NCBI RefSeq assembly: GCF_000305935.1
Contig: NC_018870.1
Span: forward strand, 2,756,501 to 2,820,500
From: Thermacetogenium phaeum DSM 12270
Lineage (GTDB): Bacteria; Bacillota; DSM-12270; Thermacetogeniales; Thermacetogeniaceae
Reading direction: 5' to 3'
Length of the DNA: 64,000 bases
Positions within the stretch are counted from its first letter, which is position 1, and the number at the start of each line of letters is the position of its first letter. Below are positions 30,912 to 38,856 of this stretch, in pieces. The notes beneath the pieces were generated by a model. It did no database searches. It was not told the DNA's origin and worked only from the letters and a program-made list of their open reading frames with translations. The position numbers and the translations under genes are program-made.

Positions 30912-31559
30912 TCATTTTTGAATGAGTTCCAGGCACTTCTTCACGGCATCGGAGGCATCCTCTCCGTATGCATCGGCGCCGATCTTGTCCGCCCAGCGCT
31001 GGGTACAAGGCGCTCCGCCGACGATGGTTTTGAACCTCTCTCTCAGCCCCCGCGCCCGCAGCTCATCCTCGAGCTTCTTCTGCTCTGCCAGGGTCGTCGT
31101 GAGGAGGGCGCTGGTTCCGATGATATCGGCATCAACCTTGATCGCCTCCTCGATGATCCTGTCCACCGGGACATCACGCCCCAAATCGATGACCTCAAAA
31201 CCCTGAGTTTTTAGAAGAGAGATGACTATCCCCTTGCCGATGTCGTGAACATCGCCTTCAACGGTGGCGATGAGAATGGTCGCCTTTTTGTCCTGGGCGG
31301 CCCCTCCGGCGATGGCCTCCTCCAGAACCCCGGTGACCTTTTTCATCACCTCGGCGGAGAGAATCAGTTCGGGAAGAAAGATCTCACCGCGCCCGAACAT
31401 ATCGCCGACCTTCCTGATCCCGGCGCTGAAACCCTCGTTGAGAACGCCGACGAGATCCAGACCGGCATCAATGGCCTGCCTGGCCACGGCCACCGCCTTA
31501 TCCTCATCACAATTGGCGATGGCCTCCTGTGCTTCCTTGATAACCTCTTCCCAGCTCAA
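30912..31559 (-). CDS. Methylamine methyltransferase corrinoid protein (MtbC/MttC-like)
   Basis: A 215 aa methyl carrier with the Co-ligand motif GDVHDIGKG (His at about 105), a helical cap and a C-terminal GGAPCTQRWADKIGADAY segment. It lies between mtbB (14 bases upstream) and mttB (12 bases downstream), so it may serve dimethylamine or trimethylamine demethylation or both. Sequence alone does not settle the partner. Confidence 0.93.
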   Translation of the reverse strand: MSWEEVIKEAQEAIANCDEDKAVAVARQAIDAGLDLVGVLNEGFSAGIRKVGDMFGRGEIFLPELILSAEVMKKVTGVLEEAIAGGAAQDKKATILIATVEGDVHDIGKGIVISLLKTQGFEVIDLGRDVPVDRIIEEAIKVDADIIGTSALLTTTLAEQKKLEDELRARGLRERFKTIVGGAPCTQRWADKIGADAYGEDASDAVKKCLELIQK

Positions 31560-31573
31560 CTGTCGCCCCTCCT

Positions 31574-32965
31574 TTAAAGCATTTTCACCTTGCGTTTAAA
31601 GTTTTCAACGGAATTGATCTTGATATCCAGCAGTCTGGCAATGTTGAACTTGGCTTCGATCCCGTAGGATGCCCGGTCGCGCGCCTGCACATGACCGATA
31701 TCCAGCTGCTCCCGCAGCTCTTTCATTACATAGGAATCACAGAGATCGAAGACAGAGATCCCCAGCTTCTCGGCCACATATTCCTTGGCTTCTTTGATCT
31801 TCATGGCCTTGGACATTTGGACACGTGCCACCAGATCTCCGGCGGTACGAATTCCGCCCATGCCCGCAGCCACTTCGTGGGCGATGGCCATTCCGTAGGC
31901 ATCGCCGTGGCCAATCTACAACCCGTCGGCCTTTCCTATTTCAACAAGAGCCTTCGAGGCCCGAGAGGTGGCATCGGTAGGCGCCGTGTTGGTCAGGGGA
32001 ATCGCCCCTACACCCATGCCGGCGTTGACATGGACCGGTATGTTCGACGCCTCCGAACAGGCCTTGGTAAAGGTGACCGCCCGGGCCAGGTTCCAGGGGA
32101 AGGACTTGCTGCTGTTGGTGTTGATCACCGCTCCGAAAATGCTGCCCCCAGCCTTTTCCACCACCTTCGCCTGATCATGCGGATAAAGCCCGGCCAGCCT
32201 CACCCCGTCATACTCCAGTCTGCCGTGCATTCCCAGCACGAACTCCCCGGCCATCCCCACCTCGATGGCCATATCGGGGTACTTCTTCTTTAAAATTTCC
32301 ATCGCTTTGAGGGTGGCCAGAAAATCGCCGTCACCTGATGCCCCCACGGTGTCGAAGTTGATCCCGTCGGCCCCGGCCTCATAGAGAATGCTGGCTATGT
32401 AGACCATATCCTTGGCCGCCATCTCCACGGCCTCCTCCTGGGCCGCCCTGGCCTCCTTGATCTTCGCCATCGGGAGCAGCTCGGACCAGTTGTCGATGGG
32501 CCCGTCGGGCTTGGTGTACAGCCCCAGATTCGGCATCGCCCCGTAAAACACCGGAATCACGCAGTTGAGCTGGATCAGCTCCATGGAGGCTGCCTCTTCG
32601 TGCACGAAATTCTTGAGCTGCTTATAGCTGTAATCTGTGCTGCAGAGCTCCATGGTATCGGAACAGAGCGCCCTCTCATGGATAAGGACGGTGGTCATCC
32701 GGTCCACCGGTATCCCGGCGCGGACTGGCAGCTTCAAGGTGCCGGCGTCAAAGGTTCCCACCACCTCGTTGCCGCGCTCGATGCTCACCGTTTTCTGAGG
32801 ATCGGTAACGATCTCGAAAAGCCTCTGCATCTCGTCATCGGTGAGTTCCGGTATCCGCCCCCGCTCGGCGGCATCCAGCATCCCTTCTTCGAGCTCCCGG
32901 CGGATCTCCGCCTCGCTCAACCATACAGCAGATCCATCGCCCATTCTAGTGAAAAATTCTGCCAC
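31574..32965 (-). CDS. mtbB: Dimethylamine:corrinoid methyltransferase, pyrrolysine-containing (in-frame UAG)
   Basis: Demethylates dimethylamine to monomethylamine. A TAG at 31916-31918 splits the gene; joined in frame it has 463 residues, near the archaeal length. The context GKADGL-(TAG)-IGHGDAYGMAIAH corresponds to GVDGI-O-IGVGDPLGM of Methanosarcina MtbB. The N terminus FFTRMGDGSAVWLSEAEI, HGRLEYDGVRLAGLYPHDQA and NTNSSKSFPWNLARAVTF match the family. Starts GTG ten bases after AAGGAGGG; ends TAA. Residue 350 is the pyrrolysine site. Confidence 0.95.
31916..31918 (-). other. In-frame UAG read as pyrrolysine in mtbB
   Basis: TAG lies between GAC GGG TTG and ATT GGC CAC GGC. The frame continues without shift into 114 residues of conserved C-terminal sequence. 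A truncated product would lack the barrel end that holds the active site in this family. Confidence 0.93.
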
Positions 32966-33019
32966 AGCTGATCTTCCCTCCTTATAATTGCCATCGCTTT
33001 CGTCAGTTAATAGGGGGGC

Positions 33020-33052
33020 GTCCCCCTCCCCCCGCTCCCAGAGGAAGGGGAC
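33020..33052. repeat. GC-rich inverted repeat between aminotransferase gene and mtbB
   Basis: GTCCCC at 33020 and GGGGAC at 33047 pair, with further C/G-rich partial pairing inside. It lies in the 131-base gap between the aminotransferase stop and the mtbB start. No T run follows. It could be an intercistronic RNA element that sets unequal expression. Confidence 0.4.
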
Positions 33053-33096
33053 TTTTAGGGTAAGCGATCAACAGATCGCCTGCATTCATCAACAAC

Positions 33097-34458
33097 TCAT
33101 CCCGTATACTCCTGATACGCCTTTTCTATAGCGTCACAGACAATTTCCACGATCCGGTCGACCTCCTCGGCGGTGATGATCATCGGAGGCGACAACTGAA
33201 TGATGTCCCCTGCCAGGCAGCGGCAGACAAGGCCGTTCTCGTAAGCGATCTCGATCACCCTCGCCCCGAGCGGGGTGGGGAATTTCTCTTTAGTGGCCCT
33301 GTCCTTCACCAGGTCGATGCCCACCATCAAGCCGAGCCCTCTGACCTCGCCGACTGCCTCCAGATTCCTCTCCTTAATCCCGTTCAAAAGCCGCCCGCCC
33401 ATCCTGGCGGCGTTCTCCCAAAGCCTCTCCCTTTCGATGATCTCGATGTTCTTCAAGGCGACGGCGCAGGCCACCGGGTGCCCGCTGTAGGTGTAGCCGT
33501 GGGGGAATGTTCCCTTCTGTTTAAGCACATCGAAGATCTTCTCGGAAACCACCGCCGCCCCCAGAGGCACATAACCGCTGGTAATGGCCTTGGCGAGGCA
33601 GATGATATCGGGTGTCGCCTCCCAGTGCAGGATCCCGAAGAGCTTCCCAGTCCTCCCGAAGCCGCAGATAACCTCGTCGTCAACATAGAGGACCTCGTAC
33701 CTGTCGCAGATCTCCCGGATCTTCTCGAAGTAGCCGGCAGGTGGCACGAACACCCCACCCGTTCCCATAATCGGCTCCGCCACAAAGGCCGCCACATTGT
33801 CAGGGCCGAGCTCCTGAATCTTTCTTTCCAGATCCAGGGCGCACTCCAGCCCGCACCCCGGGTACTCCTTCCCGAACGGGCAGAGGTAGCAGTAAGGAAC
33901 CGCTACATAATCAAATCCGGGGAGCAGCGGCTCAAACCCCTCGTGGAAATTCGGCAGTTTGGTGGCGCTGAGGGCTCCATAGGTGGTGCCGTGGTAGGCC
34001 CTCTGCCGGGAGATGATGATCTCCTTGCTCTTGTATCCCTTGTTGTGAAAATAGTACCGGACGAGCTTGAAGACGGTATCGTTGGTCTCCGAACCACCGC
34101 TGGTTAAGAAAACATGGGCGTTCTCGATCGGAACCATGGAGGCCACCTTTTCCGCCAGCTTCACGGTAGGGACGGTCGAATACTCGTTGAAGGCCGTCCA
34201 GTATTCCAGGGTCAGGATCTGCTCCCTGGCCGCTTCGGCAAGCTCGGCGTTGCCGTGACCGAGGGCGCTGAGCCACAACCCGGCCGTCCCGTCGATGTAC
34301 TCCCTCCCCTCCACATCGTAGAGCTTGCAACCCTTTCCTGCCGCCATGATCTTGGGACCCCGCTCCATCAGCCTGGTGATGCTTGATGTGGGGTGCAAGA
34401 AATGTTCCACATCGGCTTTCTTGAGGGCTTCCACCTCAACAGCATCGTAAGTCTTCAT
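33097..34458 (-). CDS. Class III PLP aminotransferase (omega-amino acid:pyruvate type)
   Basis: A 453 aa fold-type I enzyme. LTSGGSETNDTVFKLVRYYF (PLP phosphate site), the YVDDEVICGFGRTGK aspartate block and the PLP lysine in CLAKAITSGYVPLGA are clear. The family uses beta-alanine, taurine, putrescine or similar amines. It is the first gene of the sigma-54-controlled methylamine operon, so it may process an amine or amino acid met in the same niche. The substrate is unknown. An odd cysteine cluster (CYLCPFGKEYPGCGLEC) near residue 190 could bind a metal. Confidence 0.85.
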   Translation of the reverse strand: MKTYDAVEVEALKKADVEHFLHPTSSITRLMERGPKIMAAGKGCKLYDVEGREYIDGTAGLWLSALGHGNAELAEAAREQILTLEYWTAFNEYSTVPTVKLAEKVASMVPIENAHVFLTSGGSETNDTVFKLVRYYFHNKGYKSKEIIISRQRAYHGTTYGALSATKLPNFHEGFEPLLPGFDYVAVPYCYLCPFGKEYPGCGLECALDLERKIQELGPDNVAAFVAEPIMGTGGVFVPPAGYFEKIREICDRYEVLYVDDEVICGFGRTGKLFGILHWEATPDIICLAKAITSGYVPLGAAVVSEKIFDVLKQKGTFPHGYTYSGHPVACAVALKNIEIIERERLWENAARMGGRLLNGIKERNLEAVGEVRGLGLMVGIDLVKDRATKEKFPTPLGARVIEIAYENGLVCRCLAGDIIQLSPPMIITAEEVDRIVEIVCDAIEKAYQEYTG

Positions 34459-34549
34459 AAGCTACCCTCCGATTTTTAAAAATTAATGGTCGAAATTTTG
34501 CCGCTACTTCAAACCAAACCGGATATCCCCGACTCATCGCATCGCCTAC

Positions 34550-34565
34550 TGCAAGTTTAATGCCA
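34550..34565 (-). promoter_or_regulatory. Sigma-54 promoter (-24/-12) of the aminotransferase-mtbB-mttB operon
   Basis: Minus-strand TGGCAT-TAAAC-TTGCA, with exact GG-N10-GC spacing, differs from the consensus TGGCAC-N5-TTGCA at one base. It lies 92 bases upstream of the aminotransferase ATG. A GATTTAAC octamer is found 100 bases further upstream (34665-34672, minus strand). Confidence 0.8.
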
Positions 34566-34683
34566 GCCCAAAGATGCCGGTGAGTACGGCGCCATTCTCC
34601 CGCAACGGGCGCTACCTGACAGGCTAATCACACCAGAACAGCAAGTCAGCGGTGCCTGAAATAAGTTAAATCCGCAAAATGGG

Positions 34684-34968
34684 TTACCTCTCCCGGAACA
34701 TCTTCAGCATTCGCTCGGTAACCGCAAACCCGCCCACCAGGTTGACGGTGGCCAGCATGATAGCGATAAACCCCAAAGCTTTGTTATGTGTCGCCGCTGC
34801 CAGAGCGGTAGCCACCAGGGAACCGAGGATGGTGACACCCGAAAGGGCGTTCATCCCCGACATCAGCGGCGTATGCAGCAGAGAGGGCACATCTCTGATC
34901 ACCTTATATCCGGCCGCCGTGGCAACCACAAAGATAAGAATTAATGCCAGAGGGCTCAACCCCTTCAC
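34684..34968 (-). CDS. pntAB: NAD(P) transhydrogenase subunit alpha part 2 (PntAB)
   Basis: A 94 aa membrane subunit with three helices: LALILIFVVATAAGYKVI, then MNALSGVTILGSLVATALAAA and ALGFIAIMLATVNLVGGFAVTERML. The stop is TAA. The GTG at 34968 lies only one codon after the pntAA TAG and in the same frame. A TTG three codons later (34959) has better spacing from AGGGGGTG. It forms the proton channel with PntB. Confidence 0.92.
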   Translation of the reverse strand: MKGLSPLALILIFVVATAAGYKVIRDVPSLLHTPLMSGMNALSGVTILGSLVATALAAATHNKALGFIAIMLATVNLVGGFAVTERMLKMFRER

Positions 34969-34971
34969 CCC

Positions 34972-36150
34972 CTAGGCAATCAGCCTCATCGCTTCCAGGG
35001 CGCCGGCGTGGACTACCTTGCCATCCCTGGTAACGAGGGAGGAGGCGATAATCTCATCATCGGGATCGAGCACCACCCGACCGTCCTTGACCAGGTAAGC
35101 AACGAAGTTGTATATGTTATGGGCAAACATCCAGGTGGAACTCACCGGAACCATGCCCGGGATGTTCTTGGTGCCGTCAATGCTCACTCCATAGAATTCC
35201 TTGACCTCCCCGCCAACAGTCAGGGCGCAGTTCCCCCCCTGGTCGATGGCGATATCGATGATCACCGAGCCCGGCTTCATGGATTTGACCATCTCCTCGG
35301 TGATCAGAACCGGCGCCACTTTGCCGGGAACGAGGGCCGTGAGGATGATGATGTCTGCCTTTTTGACCGCCTCTTGAATTGCCTCTCTCTCCTTGAGCAA
35401 CCACTCTTCCGGAAGGTGGTTGGCATAGCCGCCCTTGCCCACGGCCACTTCGGCAGGAACGCCGGTTTCCACGATTTTTGCCCCCAGGCTCTTCGCCTGC
35501 TCCACGGCATCCGGCCTGATATCCACTGCATAGACGACCGCCCCCAACCTCTTAGCGGTGGCGATAGCCTGCAAACCGGCCACACCGGTTCCGATGACCA
35601 GCACCGTCGCCGGCTGAATCACCCCCACCGCCGTGCCGGTCATGGGCATGAATTTCGCCATGCGGTTGGCGGCCATGAGCACCCCCTTATATCCGGCGAC
35701 CGTGCTCATGGAGGTCAGGGCATCCATGGACTGGGCGCGGGAGATCCTGGGAATACCGTCCAGCGTCAGGCTCACCACCCCCTTCGCCGCCAGGTCCTTG
35801 ACCATCTGGTGGTTCGGGGGAGCTGCCGGATGAATAAAGGTCACCAGCAACTGCCCCTTATGCATCATTTCAACCTCATGTTTCCCCTTTGTCTCGTTGA
35901 AAAGGGGTTCTTTGACCTTCATAACGATGTCGGCCGCAGCGTAGAGCTCCTCGACATCCCGAATCAGCTCCGCTCCGGCCCGCCGGTATTCCTCATCCTC
36001 GATATAGGCAAGCGCCCCGGCGCCACTCTCCACGAGGACCCTTGCTCCGCCGTCGACGAGCTTTTTCACCGTTTCCGGTATGGCGGCAACCCTCCGCTCG
36101 CCATGCATGATCTCTTTGGGAACACCGACCGCAAGACCCTTAAACTGCAT
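34972..36150 (-). CDS. pntAA: NAD(P) transhydrogenase subunit alpha part 1 (PntAA)
   Basis: The NAD(H)-binding domain I of proton-translocating transhydrogenase, 392 aa. VGVPKEIMHGERRVAAIPETV, VIQPATVLVIGTGVAGLQAIATAKRLGA and the VIIDIAIDQGGNCALT block are all present. I chose the ATG at 36150, preceded by AGGAGGT ten bases upstream. The stop is TAG, followed in frame by GGG and the pntAB GTG. A sigma-54 promoter precedes it. Confidence 0.95.
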   Translation of the reverse strand: MQFKGLAVGVPKEIMHGERRVAAIPETVKKLVDGGARVLVESGAGALAYIEDEEYRRAGAELIRDVEELYAAADIVMKVKEPLFNETKGKHEVEMMHKGQLLVTFIHPAAPPNHQMVKDLAAKGVVSLTLDGIPRISRAQSMDALTSMSTVAGYKGVLMAANRMAKFMPMTGTAVGVIQPATVLVIGTGVAGLQAIATAKRLGAVVYAVDIRPDAVEQAKSLGAKIVETGVPAEVAVGKGGYANHLPEEWLLKEREAIQEAVKKADIIILTALVPGKVAPVLITEEMVKSMKPGSVIIDIAIDQGGNCALTVGGEVKEFYGVSIDGTKNIPGMVPVSSTWMFAHNIYNFVAYLVKDGRVVLDPDDEIIASSLVTRDGKVVHAGALEAMRLIA

Positions 36151-36266
36151 TTTCTGGCCTACCTCCTTTGTTCTCAAAATCTGTTCGCTACATCTCCAGC
36201 TACCACTAGAAGCAAATCGCCAGGTCAGTGGGATGCGCGGTGCATCCCTGCTGCCAACAAAGACCT

Positions 36267-36282
36267 TGCAAATCCAGTGCCA
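36267..36282 (-). promoter_or_regulatory. Sigma-54 promoter (-24/-12) of pntAA-pntAB
   Basis: Minus-strand TGGCAC-TGGAT-TTGCA is a perfect match to the sigma-54 consensus. It lies 117 bases upstream of the pntAA start. It is divergent from the equally perfect promoter at 36437, with 154 bases between them. Confidence 0.88.
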
Positions 36283-36350
36283 ACGAAAAAAGCCCGCTGC
36301 TGCGGTTCATCATTCTCAAAAACTCTTTAATTCTGACTTGATTGTTTCAC

Positions 36351-36390
36351 CGGTGATTTAACAGATCATAAGAAGGCGCAGCGGTGATTT
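36351..36390. promoter_or_regulatory. Candidate enhancer (activator) sites between divergent sigma-54 promoters
   Basis: CGGTGATTT occurs twice as a direct repeat (36351-36359 and 36382-36390), 31 bases apart, about three DNA turns. The first copy extends to GATTTAAC, an octamer that recurs upstream of the sigma-54 promoters at 34550 and 42185. The second copy runs into the palindrome TTTCCCGGAAA. The distances (about 50-90 bases from each promoter) suit a sigma-54 activator. The binding protein is inferred to be the regulator at 38857. Confidence 0.55.
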
Positions 36391-36436
36391 CCCGGAAACG
36401 GTTAAGTTGCAGGCACCGGAGGGAAAACGCCGTCGC

Positions 36437-36452
36437 TGGCACGGAAATTGCA
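36437..36452 (+). promoter_or_regulatory. Sigma-54 promoter (-24/-12) of the corrinoid-pylB-pylT unit
   Basis: TGGCACGGAAATTGCA matches the consensus TGGCAC-N5-TTGCA exactly. The corrinoid protein ATG follows 80 bases later with a GGGAGGG ribosome site. The transcript could continue through pylB and pylT, as no terminator is evident in between. Confidence 0.88.
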
Positions 36453-36531
36453 CTATAAAACACAAGAAAATGACCAAGCTATTTAGAGAAAAGCCGCCGA
36501 AACAACATTCAAGGGAGGGTTTTCTAAACTA

Positions 36532-37170
36532 ATGGGTAAATTCGATGCAATTCAGCAAGCGGTTATCGAGGGAGATGTGGAACGGGTCAAGAACCTGGCG
36601 GCAGGGCTGCTCGCTGCAGGTGAAAACCCGCTCGCTATCATCGAAGAAGGCCTGATCGCCGGGATGAATGTCGTAGGGGTGAGGTTTAAAGAAGGGGACA
36701 TGTTCGTGCCGGAAGTGATGATGTGCGCCAACGCCATGAACGCCGGCGTTGAGGTAGTAAAGCCGTCGGTGCAGGGGGAGAAGATCAAGTCCGCCGGCGT
36801 CGTTGTCATAGGAACGGTGAAGGGTGACCTGCACGACATCGGGAAAAACCTCGTCTCAATGATACTGCGCAGCGCCGGGTTTGAGGTCATCGATCTCGGC
36901 GTGGACAACCCACCGGAGAAGTTCGTCGCCGCCATCAATGAGCACAATCCGCACATCGTCGGGATGTCCGCCCTTCTGACAACAACCATGCCTGCCATGA
37001 AAGAAACCATCGATGCCATCACCGAGGCAGGTTTGAGGGATAAGGTGAAGATCATCGTCGGCGGCGCACCGGTGTCCCGGGAATTCGCCGGGGAAATAGG
37101 CGCGGATGGATACGGGGATGATGCCATCTCGGCGCGCGACGTCTGCCTGGAGCTGGCCGGGCAGCAGTAA
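36532..37170 (+). CDS. Methylamine methyltransferase corrinoid protein (MtbC/MttC-like)
   Basis: A 212 aa methyl carrier with Co-ligand motif GDLHDIGKN (His at about 101) and a GGAPVSREFAGEIGADGY C-terminal segment. It is the first gene behind the plus-strand sigma-54 promoter and precedes pylB by 285 bases. No methyltransferase gene is adjacent on this strand, so it probably works with the divergent mtbB/mttB operon. Confidence 0.93.
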   Translation: MGKFDAIQQAVIEGDVERVKNLAAGLLAAGENPLAIIEEGLIAGMNVVGVRFKEGDMFVPEVMMCANAMNAGVEVVKPSVQGEKIKSAGVVVIGTVKGDLHDIGKNLVSMILRSAGFEVIDLGVDNPPEKFVAAINEHNPHIVGMSALLTTTMPAMKETIDAITEAGLRDKVKIIVGGAPVSREFAGEIGADGYGDDAISARDVCLELAGQQ

Positions 37171-37455
37171 TCCCTGTGCCGAAGATATTCCCGGCAACAA
37201 CACGTTGAATCCTTTTTTCGTTCCTCTGTTGGTGCCGCCGCTGGCGGTATGGTAGTCTATTGATTTATAATTGATATCGGGGAACCGTTCCTCTGCCACC
37301 GATCATCACGCAGGAGACAGCAGAGGGATCAACCAGCAGTCGCCACTCTGGACACTAAAATGAATGGTTCCTCGATATTAATTTTTTTCATAAGCGTTGC
37401 AACCTGTCGGATTCCGGCGAAAGTCTTGAAAAAGCCCCACCCTGGGGTAGGGGGG

Positions 37456-38607
37456 ATGGCATTGGCTGCACTAAGAAACCAAAGCGAGCACCGCCTGGAA
37501 GGCATTCTGGAGAAGGCCGGCCTTCTCCAAGAGCTGACCGACCGGGAGGCGGCCTTCCTGCTCGGACTGCAAAGCAGGGATGATCTGGACAAACTCTTCA
37601 GAACCGCCCGCTCCTTGAGGGAGAGGTTCTTCGGCAACAAAATTTTCCTCTACGGTTTTATTTACCTCTCCACCTGGTGCCGCAATAACTGCACGTTCTG
37701 TTACTACCGGAAATCAAATTCTAAAAGCGTGCGCTACCGCAAAACGGCCGAGGAGGTCCTGGACGCCGCCGCCAGGCTGGCCGCATCCGGGGTCCACCTG
37801 ATCGACCTGACGCTGGGGGAGGACCCGTACTTCCACAATCGAAAAGAGGGCTTTCAGCCGCTGATCGCCCTGGTCCACCAGGTTAAAAAGCGGACAGGCC
37901 TCCCGGTCATGATCTCCCCCGGAGTGGTGCCCGGCCGCATCCTGCAGGATTTCGCCACCGCCGGAGCGGACTGGTACGCCTGTTACCAGGAAACGCACAA
38001 CGAAAGGCTGTTTGCTGAACTGAGGCTCGAGCAAAGCTACCAACAGCGCCTGGCGAGCAAGGAGGAAGCGCTCCGCTGCGGCCTGCTGGTGGAGGAGGGA
38101 ATCCTGACCGGTATAGGGGATACCGAAAGCGACATCATGCTTTCCCTCCAGGGAATGCGGCAGCTGCAAGCACAACAGGTGCGGGTGATGAGCTTCGTCC
38201 CCCAGCAGGGGACGCCGCTCGCCGACCGGGAGACACCGGCGCGCATTCGCGAACTGAAGATCATCGCCGTGATGCGCATCCTCTTCCCGGACCGGCTGAT
38301 CCCGGCCTCTTTGGATGTAGACGGCGTTGCCGGACTGCGGGATAGAATCAACGCCGGGGCCAATGTGGTCACATCGATCATACCCCCCTTAATGGGGCTG
38401 GCGGGAGTCGCTCAGTGCAGAAGGGATATCGACGAGGGAAACCGCACGGTGGCGGGAGTTCTCCCCTTCCTGGAGGAGATGGGGCTGACCGCAGCAACCG
38501 CCGAGGAATACTTAAGCTGGGTAGAAAAGGAGAAGGCGAAACTTATAAGGCTGCACGGTACCTGTCTCAGCGGCAGCAATCCTTTCTCAGAAATTTCTCA
38601 TCAATAA
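37456..38607 (+). CDS. pylB: Methylornithine synthase PylB (radical SAM, pyrrolysine biosynthesis)
   Basis: Radical-SAM mutase that turns lysine into 3-methylornithine, the first step to pyrrolysine. The [4Fe-4S]-SAM motif is CRNNCTFC (Cys 75, 79, 82). It is followed by VDLTLGEDPY-like IDLTLGEDPYFH, MISPGVVPG, YQETHNERLF, VEEGILTGIG and FVPQQGTPLA, plus SLDVDGVAGLRDRINAGANVVTSI, all as in archaeal PylB. The 383 aa length is slightly long. The start may be ATG 37456, TTG 37462 or a longer ATG at 37360. pylC, pylD and pylS are not adjacent. Confidence 0.94.
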   Translation: MALAALRNQSEHRLEGILEKAGLLQELTDREAAFLLGLQSRDDLDKLFRTARSLRERFFGNKIFLYGFIYLSTWCRNNCTFCYYRKSNSKSVRYRKTAEEVLDAAARLAASGVHLIDLTLGEDPYFHNRKEGFQPLIALVHQVKKRTGLPVMISPGVVPGRILQDFATAGADWYACYQETHNERLFAELRLEQSYQQRLASKEEALRCGLLVEEGILTGIGDTESDIMLSLQGMRQLQAQQVRVMSFVPQQGTPLADRETPARIRELKIIAVMRILFPDRLIPASLDVDGVAGLRDRINAGANVVTSIIPPLMGLAGVAQCRRDIDEGNRTVAGVLPFLEEMGLTAATAEEYLSWVEKEKAKLIRLHGTCLSGSNPFSEISHQ

Positions 38608-38698
38608 AAAAAAGGAGATCCGCGCATTATGTCGAAAAAGATACTATAACCTGATGATTCATCATCTCTGCCGGTCATTTTTCTGCCGATGGGTTTAC

Positions 38699-38770
38699 GG
38701 GGGGTGGATCGGAAGGATCGCATAGACTCTAAATCTATGTAGCCGGGTGCGACTCCCGGACTCCCCGCCA
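38699..38770 (+). tRNA. pylT: tRNA-Pyl (amber suppressor, anticodon CUA)
   Basis: A 72-base tRNA with encoded CCA. Acceptor arm GGGGGGT pairs with ACTCCCC. The D stem GATC/GATC holds an unusually small five-base loop GGAAG. The anticodon stem has six pairs (CATAGA/TCTATG) with loop CTCTAAA and anticodon CTA at 38729-38731. The variable region is three bases. The T stem CCGGG/CCCGG lacks the usual TTC loop (TGCGACT). The short D loop, single base before the D stem and six-pair anticodon stem are diagnostic of tRNA-Pyl. It lies 92 bases after pylB and is probably cotranscribed. Confidence 0.96.
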
Positions 38771-38856
38771 GTTTTCTCACCCTTCTTGAACAAACCGCAA
38801 TCCGAAGCCTCTTCCACAGTGATTTTAGCGGCTATCCAAAAAGGGGGGTCTTGAGG

